Shown here: positions 1-5,746 of the stretch, piece after piece | Numbering within the stretch: the stretch's first letter is position 1 | How the letters are laid out: every line of letters starts with the position of its first letter | NCBI GenBank assembly: GCA_023266245.1 | Contig: JAHFRO010000154.1 | Coordinates: 1 to 5,746 of the forward strand | Reading direction: 5' to 3' | Source: Betaproteobacteria bacterium | GTDB taxonomy: Bacteria > Pseudomonadota > Gammaproteobacteria > Burkholderiales > SG8-41 | Length of the DNA stretch: 5,746 nt | The notes under the pieces: model-generated | Seen by the model: the letters and a program-made list of their open reading frames with translations, nothing else | What the model was told of the DNA's origin: nothing | Database searches by the model: none | Program-made: the position numbers and the translations under genes

Positions 1-808
1 GCGTGTTCAGCATCAGGCCCCATTCGGCGTCGGGCGGGCTCGTACCCAGGCCGAGGAAGGAAAGCCCGGCCGAGATCACGATCGAAACCGAGACCAGCAC
101 CGTGGCGTACACCAGCACCGGCCCCAGCACGTTTCCCAGGATGTGGGTGCGGATGATGGCGAAAGTCGAAGCCCCGCTCGCGCGCGCGGCTTCCACGAAG
201 TCCATCGCCCGCAGCTGAGTGGTCACCGATTCCGTCACGCGCATGATCGGCGGGATGAAGACGATGGTGATCGCGAGCAGCGCATTCTTCACGCCGGCGC
301 CGAGAACTCCTGCGATCGCGACGGCGAGCAGGATGGACGGAAAGGCGTAGAACACGTCGGTCACGCGCATGATCAGCATGTTGGTGCGCCCGCCGACGAA
401 CCCCGCGACGAGCCCGAGTGCGCCCCCGATGACGAGCGCGTTCACCACGGGCACGATGCCCATCATGAGCGAAAGCCGTCCGCCGTAGATCAGGCGCGAG
501 AACATGTCACGCCCGAGCTCATCAGTGCCGAGGAGGTACCCGGAGGAGCCGACCGGCAGCAGGCGGTTCGCCGAGTTCGCGGCGTTGGGATCGGCAAGCC
601 CCAGCCACGGCGCGAAGATCGCCGCCGCGCACATCAGGATCAGGACCGCGCCGCAGGCGAGCGTCACGGGATCGCGCAGAACGCGGCTCCAGACCGTCTG
701 CCAGTAGGTGCGGGCCTCGAGCGCGCCGACCGGCACTTCGATGGCTCGGGCGCCGCCAGCGGGCGCTTCGAGCTCAATGCTGATCTTGCTCGTCTCGACG
801 CGATTCAT
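1..808 (-). CDS. DppC-type ABC importer permease, 3' end cut by window edge
   Basis: Inner-membrane permease subunit of a peptide/nickel-type ABC importer, expected to pair with the DppB-type permease to form the channel. 269 codons are visible. The family is usually about 300 residues, so roughly 30-40 C-terminal residues, including the last membrane segment, lie beyond base 1. A cytoplasmic N-terminus of about 45 residues precedes the first membrane helix (about 47-67). The family signature GTDELGRDMFSRLIYGGRLS is at 94-113. The ATPase-docking EAA loop has EAARASG at 206-212 and continues to HILGN at 222-226, where most relatives have HILPN. FLGLG at 251-255 is the usual C-terminal mark. 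The ATG is chosen because it overlaps the upstream stop as ATGA (805-808), a translational-coupling arrangement, and gives a normal N-terminal length. No strong ribosome site precedes it. The fold and role are clear; the transported solute is not. Confidence 0.95.
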   Translation of the reverse strand, partial: MNRVETSKISIELEAPAGGARAIEVPVGALEARTYWQTVWSRVLRDPVTLACGAVLILMCAAAIFAPWLGLADPNAANSANRLLPVGSSGYLLGTDELGRDMFSRLIYGGRLSLMMGIVPVVNALVIGGALGLVAGFVGGRTNMLIMRVTDVFYAFPSILLAVAIAGVLGAGVKNALLAITIVFIPPIMRVTESVTTQLRAMDFVEAARASGASTFAIIRTHILGNVLGPVLVYATVLVSVSIVISAGLSFLGLGTSPPDAEWGLMLNT

Positions 809-1746
809 GCGCGGCTTACCCGCGGGTCGGCCCAGGTCTGGAGGATGTCCACGACCAGGTTGGTGAAGACGAAGAACATCGAGAGCAGCAGCAACGTTCC
901 CTGCAGCACTGGCATGTCGCGGTCGAAGATCGCGAGGTTGAGCAGGTAGCCGGTGCCGGGCCAGGAGAACACGACCTCCACTAGGATCGAGCCGGCGAGC
1001 AGGTGCGCGAACTGCAGCCCGATGACCGCGAGCACAGTGGGCAGCGCATTGCGCGTTACGTGCAGGACGATGCGGCGCTCGGAAAGCCCTCGGGCGCGCA
1101 GCGCCTCGACGAACTCCATGTTCAGTATCTCCATCACGCAGGCGCGGGTGGTGCGGGCGATGATGGCGCAGGGGATCGCCGCAAGCGCGAGTGCGGGCAG
1201 GATCATGTGCTTCAGCGTCTCGAACGACAGGAGCGAGGGCGCATTGCCGATGCCCATCGCGGGCAGCCAGCCGAGCTCCACCGAGAACACGATGACAAGG
1301 ATGATCGCGAGCCAGTAGTGCGGCATCGAAACGCCCGTGATGGCGGTGGAGGACACCACCTTGTCGAGCCAGGTGCCGTGGTTGTAGCCGGCGAACATGC
1401 CCGCCACGATGCCGAGCGAGAAACCGACGAGCGAGGCGAGAGCGCCGAGCGTCATGGTATTGCCCGCGGCGGGCAGCAGCACGTTGATCACCGGCTGGCC
1501 GGATCGCAGCGAGGAGCCGAAATCCCCGGTGGCGACGTTGGCGAGCCAGATGAAGTACTGAAGGTAAAGCGGCTTGTCATAGCCGAAGTACGCCCGCATG
1601 TCGGCGAGCAGCTTGGCATCCACTTCGCCCACCACGGCCGAGAGCGGATCGCCGGGAGCGAGATGGATCAGCGAGAAGACGACGATCGAAACGCCGAAGG
1701 CGATCGGAAGCGTGTAGAGGACGCGGCGCAGGATGTAATACAGCAT
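805..1746 (-). CDS. DppB-type ABC importer permease
   Basis: Inner-membrane permease subunit of a dipeptide/oligopeptide/nickel-type ABC importer. It is complete at 313 residues, the normal family length. The start MLYYILRRVLYTLP is the typical DppB opening, with the first membrane helix at about 9-29, followed by HLAPGDP at 28-34. Further hydrophobic segments lie near 97-120, 135-157, 180-198, 236-260 and 280-304, giving the expected six. The periplasmic region contains GDFGSSL (74-80). The EAA loop that contacts the ATPase is EALRARG at 214-220, followed by RNALP (232-236). VFSWPGTG (259-266) and the C-terminal DPRVSRA are standard. It follows the binding-protein gene after a 110-bp gap containing a long hairpin. 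Its ATG lacks a recognisable Shine-Dalgarno sequence. Its stop overlaps the start of the next permease. Whether it is a DppB, OppB, GsiC or NikB orthologue cannot be decided from motifs alone. Confidence 0.96.
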   Translation of the reverse strand: MLYYILRRVLYTLPIAFGVSIVVFSLIHLAPGDPLSAVVGEVDAKLLADMRAYFGYDKPLYLQYFIWLANVATGDFGSSLRSGQPVINVLLPAAGNTMTLGALASLVGFSLGIVAGMFAGYNHGTWLDKVVSSTAITGVSMPHYWLAIILVIVFSVELGWLPAMGIGNAPSLLSFETLKHMILPALALAAIPCAIIARTTRACVMEILNMEFVEALRARGLSERRIVLHVTRNALPTVLAVIGLQFAHLLAGSILVEVVFSWPGTGYLLNLAIFDRDMPVLQGTLLLLSMFFVFTNLVVDILQTWADPRVSRA

Positions 1747-1760
1747 GGGCAGAATCTGCA

Positions 1761-1791
1761 GTCGCGAGTCCCGGGTCTCGGGTCGCGAGTC
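1761..1791. repeat. 7-bp tandem repeat array, left arm
   Basis: Four and a half tandem heptamers fill this 31-bp stretch. On the plus strand it is GTC followed by four units of consensus NCGRGTC. The first and last units are identical, so the 10-mer GTCGCGAGTC recurs at 1761-1770 and 1782-1791, exactly three units apart. The GTC of every unit is invariant. The array lies wholly in the gap upstream of the DppB-type gene and is mirrored, in inverted orientation, by a second array at 1818-1848. Confidence 0.85.
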
Positions 1792-1817
1792 AAAAGCAGG
1801 GCTTACGGATGCTTAAC

Positions 1818-1848
1818 GACCCGCGACTCGTGACACGTGACTCTCGAC
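1818..1848. repeat. 7-bp tandem repeat array, right arm (inverted)
   Basis: GAC followed by four tandem heptamers of consensus NCKYGAC on the plus strand, 31 bp in total. This is the inverse complement orientation of the left array. The GAC of every unit is invariant while the other four bases drift, the pattern expected of a degenerating short tandem repeat. It begins 8 bp downstream (in transcription direction) of the binding-protein stop codon. CACGTG at 1834-1839 is a perfect palindrome across one unit junction, but it looks like a by-product of the repeat and not a separate operator. Confidence 0.8.
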
Positions 1849-1856
1849 ATGACACA

Positions 1857-3461
1857 TCAGTCGGCGACATACACCGGCGTCATGTCCTGGAACCAGTGCT
1901 TGACCTGGACGAAGCCCTTCACCTTCGGCGACATCGCGCGCGGGCCCACGTCGTGCACGACCCACACGTCTATCGCCTGGTCCACGATGTAGGTATGGAC
2001 GCGGGCGAGCCACTGGTCGCGCGCGCGCTCGTCGAACGTGTTATGGGCCTTCTCGATCATCGTGTCGAGCGCCGGGTCCATGTAGTACATGTAGTTGAAG
2101 CCGTTGGGCGGCACCGCGCCGCTCGAGTAGATGCGCTTGAACGCGCTGAACGGGTCCACCGTCGCGGAGGAGTTGTTGATGCCGTGCGCCCCCTGGCAGA
2201 CCGGAGCGCCGGCCCCCGCGCGGCGGCAATTGCGCAGCTGCTCCCAGTCCGCGGTGATGAGCTCGAGGTTCACGCCCACGTCCTTCAGGTTCTGCTGGAT
2301 GTACTCGTTCATCGGCTTGGGCAGCATCTGGCCCGAGCCCGACGGCGAGACCAGCACCTTGAGCGTGAGCGGCTTGTCCTTCGTGTAACCCGCCTCGGCG
2401 AGCAGCTTGCGCGCCTCCGCCGGGTCGTGCTTGATCTGGAATTTAGGCGCGCCGAACCACGGGCTCGACCGGTCCACTGCGCCCGCCGCCGGCGCCGCGA
2501 AGCCGCCGAGCAGCTTGATGATGCCGTCGCGGTCGATCGCGAGGTTCACCGCCTTGCGCACCCGCAGGTCGCGCCACGGCGAGTCCTCCTTGAAGCTCAT
2601 GAAGTACGGCCAGATGTGCGGGTAGACGTTGGAGGTGATCTGGAATTTCTGGGCGCGCAGCCGCGGGATGAAATCGGGCGGCGGCGCTTCGATGAAGTCC
2701 ACCTGGCCGGAGAGCAGGGCGGAAGCGCGCGTGGTCGCTTCCGGAATCGTCAGCAGGATCATCCGTTCCGACTTCGGCACGCGCTTGGGATCCCAGTAGC
2801 TCGAATTGCGCACGAGCTCGGCGCGCTCGCGCGGTACCAGGCGCTCGAGCCGGAACGGGCCCGTGCCGGAAGGCTGGAACGCGAACTTGGCCCAGTCGCG
2901 CCCCACCTTCTCCCATTGCGCAGGGCTCGAGTAGAACACGTACGTGGTCTGGTAGGGGAACGTCGAGTCCGGCGCGTCGGTGGTCAGCTCGACGGTGTAA
3001 TCGTCCACCTTGCGCCAGGACCGGAGCGACAGGATGCGCCCGCGCGCCTGCGCCGTCTGCTTTGGATCGAACTGCGGGGCGGCTTTGTTGAAGAGCTTCT
3101 CCAGGTTCCAGATCACCGCGTCCGCGTTGAAGTCGGACCCGTCGTGGAACTTCACGCCCTTGCGCAGCCTGAAGATCCATCTGGTCTTGTCCTTGTCGTC
3201 CACCTTCCACTCGGTCGCGAGGCCGGGCACCAGGGTGGTGGGCCCGTTGGGGTCGTCCATCTTCCAGTTCACCAGCGCGTCGTACATCGTGTAACCGGTG
3301 AAGCGGTAGCCCTCGAAGCCGCCGTCGGGCTGTCCGCTCGTCGTCGGGATTTCCGACAGCGTCATGCCGACGCGCAGCGGCTTGGACTGCGCGGCCGCGA
3401 GGCCGGATGACGTCGCCAAGGCGAGACAGCAGAGTGCGAGCTTCATGCGAGTGAGCTTCAT
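1857..3461 (-). CDS. Periplasmic solute-binding protein of a peptide-type ABC importer (SBP family 5)
   Basis: Extracytoplasmic receptor that captures the solute and delivers it to the permease pair. It has 534 residues, normal for the family. A Sec signal peptide occupies about 1-24 (basic MKLTRMK, then a hydrophobic core), with predicted cleavage after LAAA. The family 5 signature is WIFRLRKGVKFHDG (95-108). Other typical elements are SGTGPFRL (198-205), VRKAVNLAIDRD (301-312) and DPAEARKLLAEAGY (346-359). The ATG at 3461 is chosen because GGAGG lies 6 nt upstream; extending to a TTG at 3485 would add eight residues and bury that site. Mature-protein cysteines C412 and C422 bracket a short loop and could form a disulfide. 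The gene follows the amidase by 31 bp and precedes the permeases by 110 bp. The solute may be a peptide, an amide or another compound; the family is too broad to decide. Confidence 0.95.
   Translation of the reverse strand: MKLTRMKLALCCLALATSSGLAAAQSKPLRVGMTLSEIPTTSGQPDGGFEGYRFTGYTMYDALVNWKMDDPNGPTTLVPGLATEWKVDDKDKTRWIFRLRKGVKFHDGSDFNADAVIWNLEKLFNKAAPQFDPKQTAQARGRILSLRSWRKVDDYTVELTTDAPDSTFPYQTTYVFYSSPAQWEKVGRDWAKFAFQPSGTGPFRLERLVPRERAELVRNSSYWDPKRVPKSERMILLTIPEATTRASALLSGQVDFIEAPPPDFIPRLRAQKFQITSNVYPHIWPYFMSFKEDSPWRDLRVRKAVNLAIDRDGIIKLLGGFAAPAAGAVDRSSPWFGAPKFQIKHDPAEARKLLAEAGYTKDKPLTLKVLVSPSGSGQMLPKPMNEYIQQNLKDVGVNLELITADWEQLRNCRRAGAGAPVCQGAHGINNSSATVDPFSAFKRIYSSGAVPPNGFNYMYYMDPALDTMIEKAHNTFDERARDQWLARVHTYIVDQAIDVWVVHDVGPRAMSPKVKGFVQVKHWFQDMTPVYVAD
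3390..3461 (-). other. Signal peptide of the solute-binding protein
   Basis: Residues 1-24 show a positively charged start with two Lys-Leu repeats, a hydrophobic core rich in Leu and Ala, and an AAA motif before Gln-Ser. This fits signal peptidase I cleavage after Ala24. The adjacent cysteines at 11-12 are in the hydrophobic core and follow Leu, so they are not a lipobox. The protein is expected to be soluble in the periplasm. Confidence 0.8.
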
Positions 3462-3467
3462 GACTTT

Positions 3468-3472
3468 CCTCC
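3468..3472 (-). promoter_or_regulatory. Shine-Dalgarno site of the solute-binding protein gene
   Basis: GGAGG on the minus strand, 6 nt before the ATG at 3461. It decides the start of the binding protein against the upstream in-frame TTG at 3485. It is the only strong Shine-Dalgarno match in front of any gene in the window. Confidence 0.85.
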
Positions 3473-3492
3473 AGGCTGGTTGCAAACGGAGT

Positions 3493-4776
3493 TTACTCCG
3501 AGAGCGCGCGCCGCACCCACTCGGCGCACAGCAATGTCGAGGCGTCGTTCCCGCGCGGGCCAGTGATCTGCGCGCCGAGCGGCAGCCCCGTCGGCCCCGT
3601 GAAGACGGGCAGCGTCACGGCGGGGCCGTGCAGCACCGTCCAGCTCGAGCCGAACACCGGATCGCCGGTTGAGGCAAGCCCCTTCGGTGCCTCGCCGATT
3701 GCGCTCGGCGCGAGCAGCGCGTCGTAGTCGCGAAACACGTCGTCAAGCCGGGCGCGACAGCGGCTCGCGAGCGCCTGCGCCTCCTCGTACTGGGCGCGCG
3801 TGACGCGGCTGCCGCCGAGGATGCGGCCCATCAGGTTTTCCGAGATGAGGTCGGGAAAATGCGTGCGCTCGTAGGTGAGCGCCCGGTAAATTTCGAACGA
3901 GCTGATGGTAACCTGGACCTCGACCAGGCGCGCGAACTCGCTATCGAGCTCGACCTCCTTCACCTTTGCACGCGACTGCTCGAGCCGGGGCACGGCCCGC
4001 TCCAGCGCCTCCTGGGTGGCATGGTCGGCCTGGTGCCAGTACGGCGTGCGGCAAAATCCGATACGCGGCTTCAGGTCCGGCACCGCGTCGAACGAGGTGG
4101 CTCGCGAGCCGCTCAGCTCTTCCACGATCAGCGCGGCATCGGGCACGGTGCGCGTGAGCACGCCGATGGTATCGAGCGAATCCGACAGGAACTTGAGCCC
4201 CGCGCGGTTGATGACGTTGAAGGTCGGCTTGTAGCCCACCACGCCGCAGTACGCCGCGGGGCGGATGATAGAGGAAGTGGTCTGGGTGCCGAAGGCGAGC
4301 GGCACCATGAAATCGGCGACGGCCGCGGCCGACCCGGAGGACGAACCGCCGGGCGTGCGCGCGGGGTCGCGCGGATTGCGGGTCTTGCCGGGGTGGCGCG
4401 TGGCGAACTCGGTGCTGACGGTCTTGCCGAGAACCACGCCTCCCAGATCGCGCACCTGGGCCACGCACGCCGCATCGCACTTCGGCTGGTGGCCGCGGTA
4501 AATCGGCGAGCCGTACTCGGTCGGCATGTCCGCGGTATCGATCACGTCCTTGACGCCGACCGGGACGCCGTGGAGCCGGGTCCGGGGCTGCTGCCGGTCG
4601 CATTCGCGCGCCTGCTTGAGCGCAAGCTCGGGGTCGAGGTGCGCCCACGCCTGCACGTCATTCTCGCGCCGACCGATTCTCTCGAGGCAGGCGGCGACCA
4701 GTGCTTCGGATTTGAGCTTGCCGGCGGCGATCCTGGCCGCGGCTTCGGTTGCGGAGAGTTGGCAGAGGTTGTCCAT
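3493..4776 (-). CDS. Amidase-signature family hydrolase
   Basis: Cytoplasmic serine amidase (GatA/COG0154 type) that hydrolyses a carboxamide to an acid plus ammonia or an amine. It has 427 residues, at the short end of the family (often 450-500), and no signal peptide. The Ser-cisSer-Lys triad can be placed: Lys76 in GVKDVIDT, cis-Ser145 in TPGGSSSGSAAAVA, and nucleophile Ser169 in GTQTTSSIIRPAA. The spacings (93 from Lys to nucleophile, 24 from cis-Ser to nucleophile) equal those I recall for malonamidase E2. The nucleophile loop reads TTSS where most members have the TGGS form. CGVVGYKPT (177-185) is typical. The start lies 4 nt after the ATPase stop with no clear ribosome site, suggesting translational coupling. 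Its position inside the importer operon suggests that it acts on the imported solute or a product of it. It is unlikely to be the GatA transamidosome subunit: no gatB or gatC lies beside it. Confidence 0.93.
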   Translation of the reverse strand: MDNLCQLSATEAAARIAAGKLKSEALVAACLERIGRRENDVQAWAHLDPELALKQARECDRQQPRTRLHGVPVGVKDVIDTADMPTEYGSPIYRGHQPKCDAACVAQVRDLGGVVLGKTVSTEFATRHPGKTRNPRDPARTPGGSSSGSAAAVADFMVPLAFGTQTTSSIIRPAAYCGVVGYKPTFNVINRAGLKFLSDSLDTIGVLTRTVPDAALIVEELSGSRATSFDAVPDLKPRIGFCRTPYWHQADHATQEALERAVPRLEQSRAKVKEVELDSEFARLVEVQVTISSFEIYRALTYERTHFPDLISENLMGRILGGSRVTRAQYEEAQALASRCRARLDDVFRDYDALLAPSAIGEAPKGLASTGDPVFGSSWTVLHGPAVTLPVFTGPTGLPLGAQITGPRGNDASTLLCAEWVRRALSE

Positions 4777-4780
4777 GGTT

Positions 4781-5746
4781 TCACGCTGTCGCGAGCTCGG
4801 TTTGGCCCACGCGCTCGGGGAAGAAGCAGCGCGTCATGTGTTCGTGGCCGCCGTGGGTCCCGACCGATAGCGGCGGCGGTGATCCCTGCGCGCAACGCCC
4901 CTCGGCGTAGCGGCAGCGCGGCGCGAAGCTGCACCCGGGAGGCAACGCTGCAAGATTCGGAGGCGAGCCCTGGATCGGCGTAAGCCGCCGGCCTTTCGGC
5001 ACCTCATGCACCGTCGAGCCCATGAGACCCTCGGTATAAGGATGCTGCGGCCGGCGCACCACGTCGGCAACCGCGCCAGTCTCGACGAAGCGCCCGGCGT
5101 ACATCACCGAGAGCCGATGCGAGACCTCGACTGCGACGCCGAGATCGTGGGTGACGAAGATCATCGCCATCCCGAGTTCCTTCTGCAGCGTGCGCAGCAG
5201 CAACAGCACTTGTATCTGCACCGTCGCATCGAGCGCGGTGGTCGGCTCGTCTGCGAGCAGCAGCGCGGGACGGCACGAGAGCGCGATCGCGATCATCGCG
5301 CGCTGGCGCAGCCCCCCGGAGAGCTGGTGGGGATAGGCATCGAGGCGCCGCTTCGCGGAGGGGATCTGCACCAGCTCCAGCAGCTCCAGCGCGCGCCGCT
5401 CCGCCGCCTCACGCGTGACGCGTTCGTGCCGCAGTATGGTTTCCACGATCTGCTGACCGATGGTGAACACGGGATCGAGCGCCGTCATGGGCTCCTGGAA
5501 GATCATCGCTACGGTGGCGCCGCGGATCGCGGAGAGCGGCTCCTCGTCGAGCGCCATGATGTCGCGGCCGGCGATCTCGACCCGCCCCGAGATTTGCGCC
5601 TTGCCGCGCGGCAGCAGCCGCATCAGCGCCCGCAGCGTCACGCTCTTGCCCGATCCCGACTCGCCAAGTATGCCGAGGACCTCACCCTTCTCGAGCGTGA
5701 AGGAGACGCCGTTCACGGCGTTCACCGTCGCTTCGCGGCTCACGAA
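4781..5746 (-). CDS. DppD/OppD-type ABC importer ATPase, 5' end cut by window edge
   Basis: Cytoplasmic ATP-hydrolysing subunit that drives the peptide-type importer. The frame is open to the window edge. The GTG at 5743 is probably an internal Val, because family members have about 12-16 residues before this point (the first beta strand), so the true start lies outside. Counting from that Val codon: Walker A GESGSGKS 27-34, Q-loop Gln83 in MIFQEP, signature LSGGLRQR 141-148, Walker B LLLADEPT 161-168, H-loop His199 in VTHD. The oligopeptide-specific C-terminal domain follows, with HPYTEGL (234-240) and cysteines 271, 277, 284 and 306. This four-Cys pattern is known from OppD/DppD proteins and binds a [4Fe-4S] cluster in characterised cases. 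All catalytic motifs look intact. A partner ATPase of DppF type is normally needed and is not seen here. Confidence 0.96.
   Translation of the reverse strand, partial: FVSREATVNAVNGVSFTLEKGEVLGILGESGSGKSVTLRALMRLLPRGKAQISGRVEIAGRDIMALDEEPLSAIRGATVAMIFQEPMTALDPVFTIGQQIVETILRHERVTREAAERRALELLELVQIPSAKRRLDAYPHQLSGGLRQRAMIAIALSCRPALLLADEPTTALDATVQIQVLLLLRTLQKELGMAMIFVTHDLGVAVEVSHRLSVMYAGRFVETGAVADVVRRPQHPYTEGLMGSTVHEVPKGRRLTPIQGSPPNLAALPPGCSFAPRCRYAEGRCAQGSPPPLSVGTHGGHEHMTRCFFPERVGQTELATA

Larger units (their letters stand above)
1761..1848 (-). promoter_or_regulatory. Long intercistronic hairpin formed by the inverted heptamer arrays
   Basis: In the transcript the two 31-nt arrays pair end to end: 25 of 31 positions are Watson-Crick and one more is G-U, by hand alignment. 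Mismatches fall at variable unit positions. Inside the 26-nt spacer, AAGCA (minus strand, 1814-1810) pairs with TGCTT (1798-1794), extending the stem and leaving an 11-nt terminal loop. The hairpin sits between the binding-protein stop and the permease start. No U-tract follows the 3' arm, so it does not look like an intrinsic terminator. Established examples (the REP hairpins of malE-malF) show that structures here can protect the upstream message or limit downstream readthrough, keeping binding protein in excess over permease. That role is inferred. Confidence 0.6.

Noticed and set aside
1749..1759. Small palindrome (GCAGA/TCTGC arms) just upstream of the DppB-type start, as an operator
   Set aside because: Arms are only 5 bp with a 1-bp centre and there is no second copy in the window. 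This is within what chance produces in such sequence.
1761..1848. Intrinsic transcription terminator after the binding-protein gene
   Set aside because: The hairpin is long, but the 3' arm is followed by GC-rich sequence without a U-tract. The UUUU at 1795-1792 lies inside the structure, and the 5-bp AAGCA/TGCTT stem before it is not GC-rich.
1761..1848. Miniature inverted-repeat transposable element or insertion-sequence remnant
   Set aside because: The arms are tandem heptamers and not unique terminal repeats. No target-site duplication is seen at the outer edges and no transposase fragment lies nearby.
1809..3410. A 533-codon open frame on the plus strand, opposite the solute-binding protein gene
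   Set aside because: Its product is dominated by Arg, His, Val and Leu with no domain pattern. It is the antisense shadow of a high-GC gene whose minus-strand product has a signal peptide, a ribosome site and family motifs.
3423..3431. Lipobox at the Cys-Cys in the binding-protein signal peptide
   Set aside because: The residue before the first Cys is Leu, not Gly, Ala or Ser, the cysteines lie within the hydrophobic core, and an AAA cleavage site follows at the expected distance. A soluble periplasmic protein is more likely.
3462..3492. Promoter between the amidase and binding-protein genes
   Set aside because: Only 31 bp is available, part of it the ribosome site. No -35/-10 pair is recognisable, so cotranscription is the simpler reading.
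3859..4983. A 374-codon plus-strand open frame spanning the amidase gene and the ATPase 3' end
   Set aside because: It crosses two well-supported minus-strand genes, its composition is Arg/Gly/Ala-rich and it has no motif. It is a GC-driven shadow, as are the plus-strand frames at 143-949 and 1003-1833.

Overview
This window is one stretch of a high-GC bacterial chromosome in which every gene I can support lies on the minus strand. GC content, codon use and protein style fit a soil- or water-type proteobacterium. A betaproteobacterium (Burkholderiales-like) is my best guess, but it is an inference from style and not from any marker gene.

In transcription order (high to low coordinates) the window holds: (1) the ATPase of an oligopeptide/dipeptide-type ABC importer, cut at its 5' end by the window edge (4781-5746); (2) an amidase-signature hydrolase (3493-4776) starting 4 nt after the ATPase stop; (3) a periplasmic family 5 solute-binding protein with a signal peptide and the only clear Shine-Dalgarno site in the window (1857-3461); (4) a 110-bp gap filled by two inverted arrays of 7-bp repeats that fold into an 88-nt hairpin (1761-1848); (5) a DppB-type permease (805-1746); and (6) a DppC-type permease (1-808) that overlaps it by ATGA and is cut at its 3' end by the window edge. 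There are no tRNA or rRNA genes, CRISPR arrays, insertion sequences or phage genes.

Together the genes describe an import-and-hydrolyse cassette. The binding protein captures a small peptide- or amide-like solute in the periplasm, the two permeases form the channel, the ATPase powers it, and the cytoplasmic amidase probably cleaves an amide bond in the imported compound or a derivative, releasing ammonia or an amine. The exact substrate cannot be read from the sequence. A second ATPase (DppF type), which these importers usually have, is not in the window and may lie just outside either end.

Most of the region is a conventional nutrient-uptake operon. The least ordinary element is the inverted heptamer-repeat hairpin between the binding-protein and permease genes. 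It is placed where it could set the expression ratio of the two. I did not find evidence for a wholly new biological system here.
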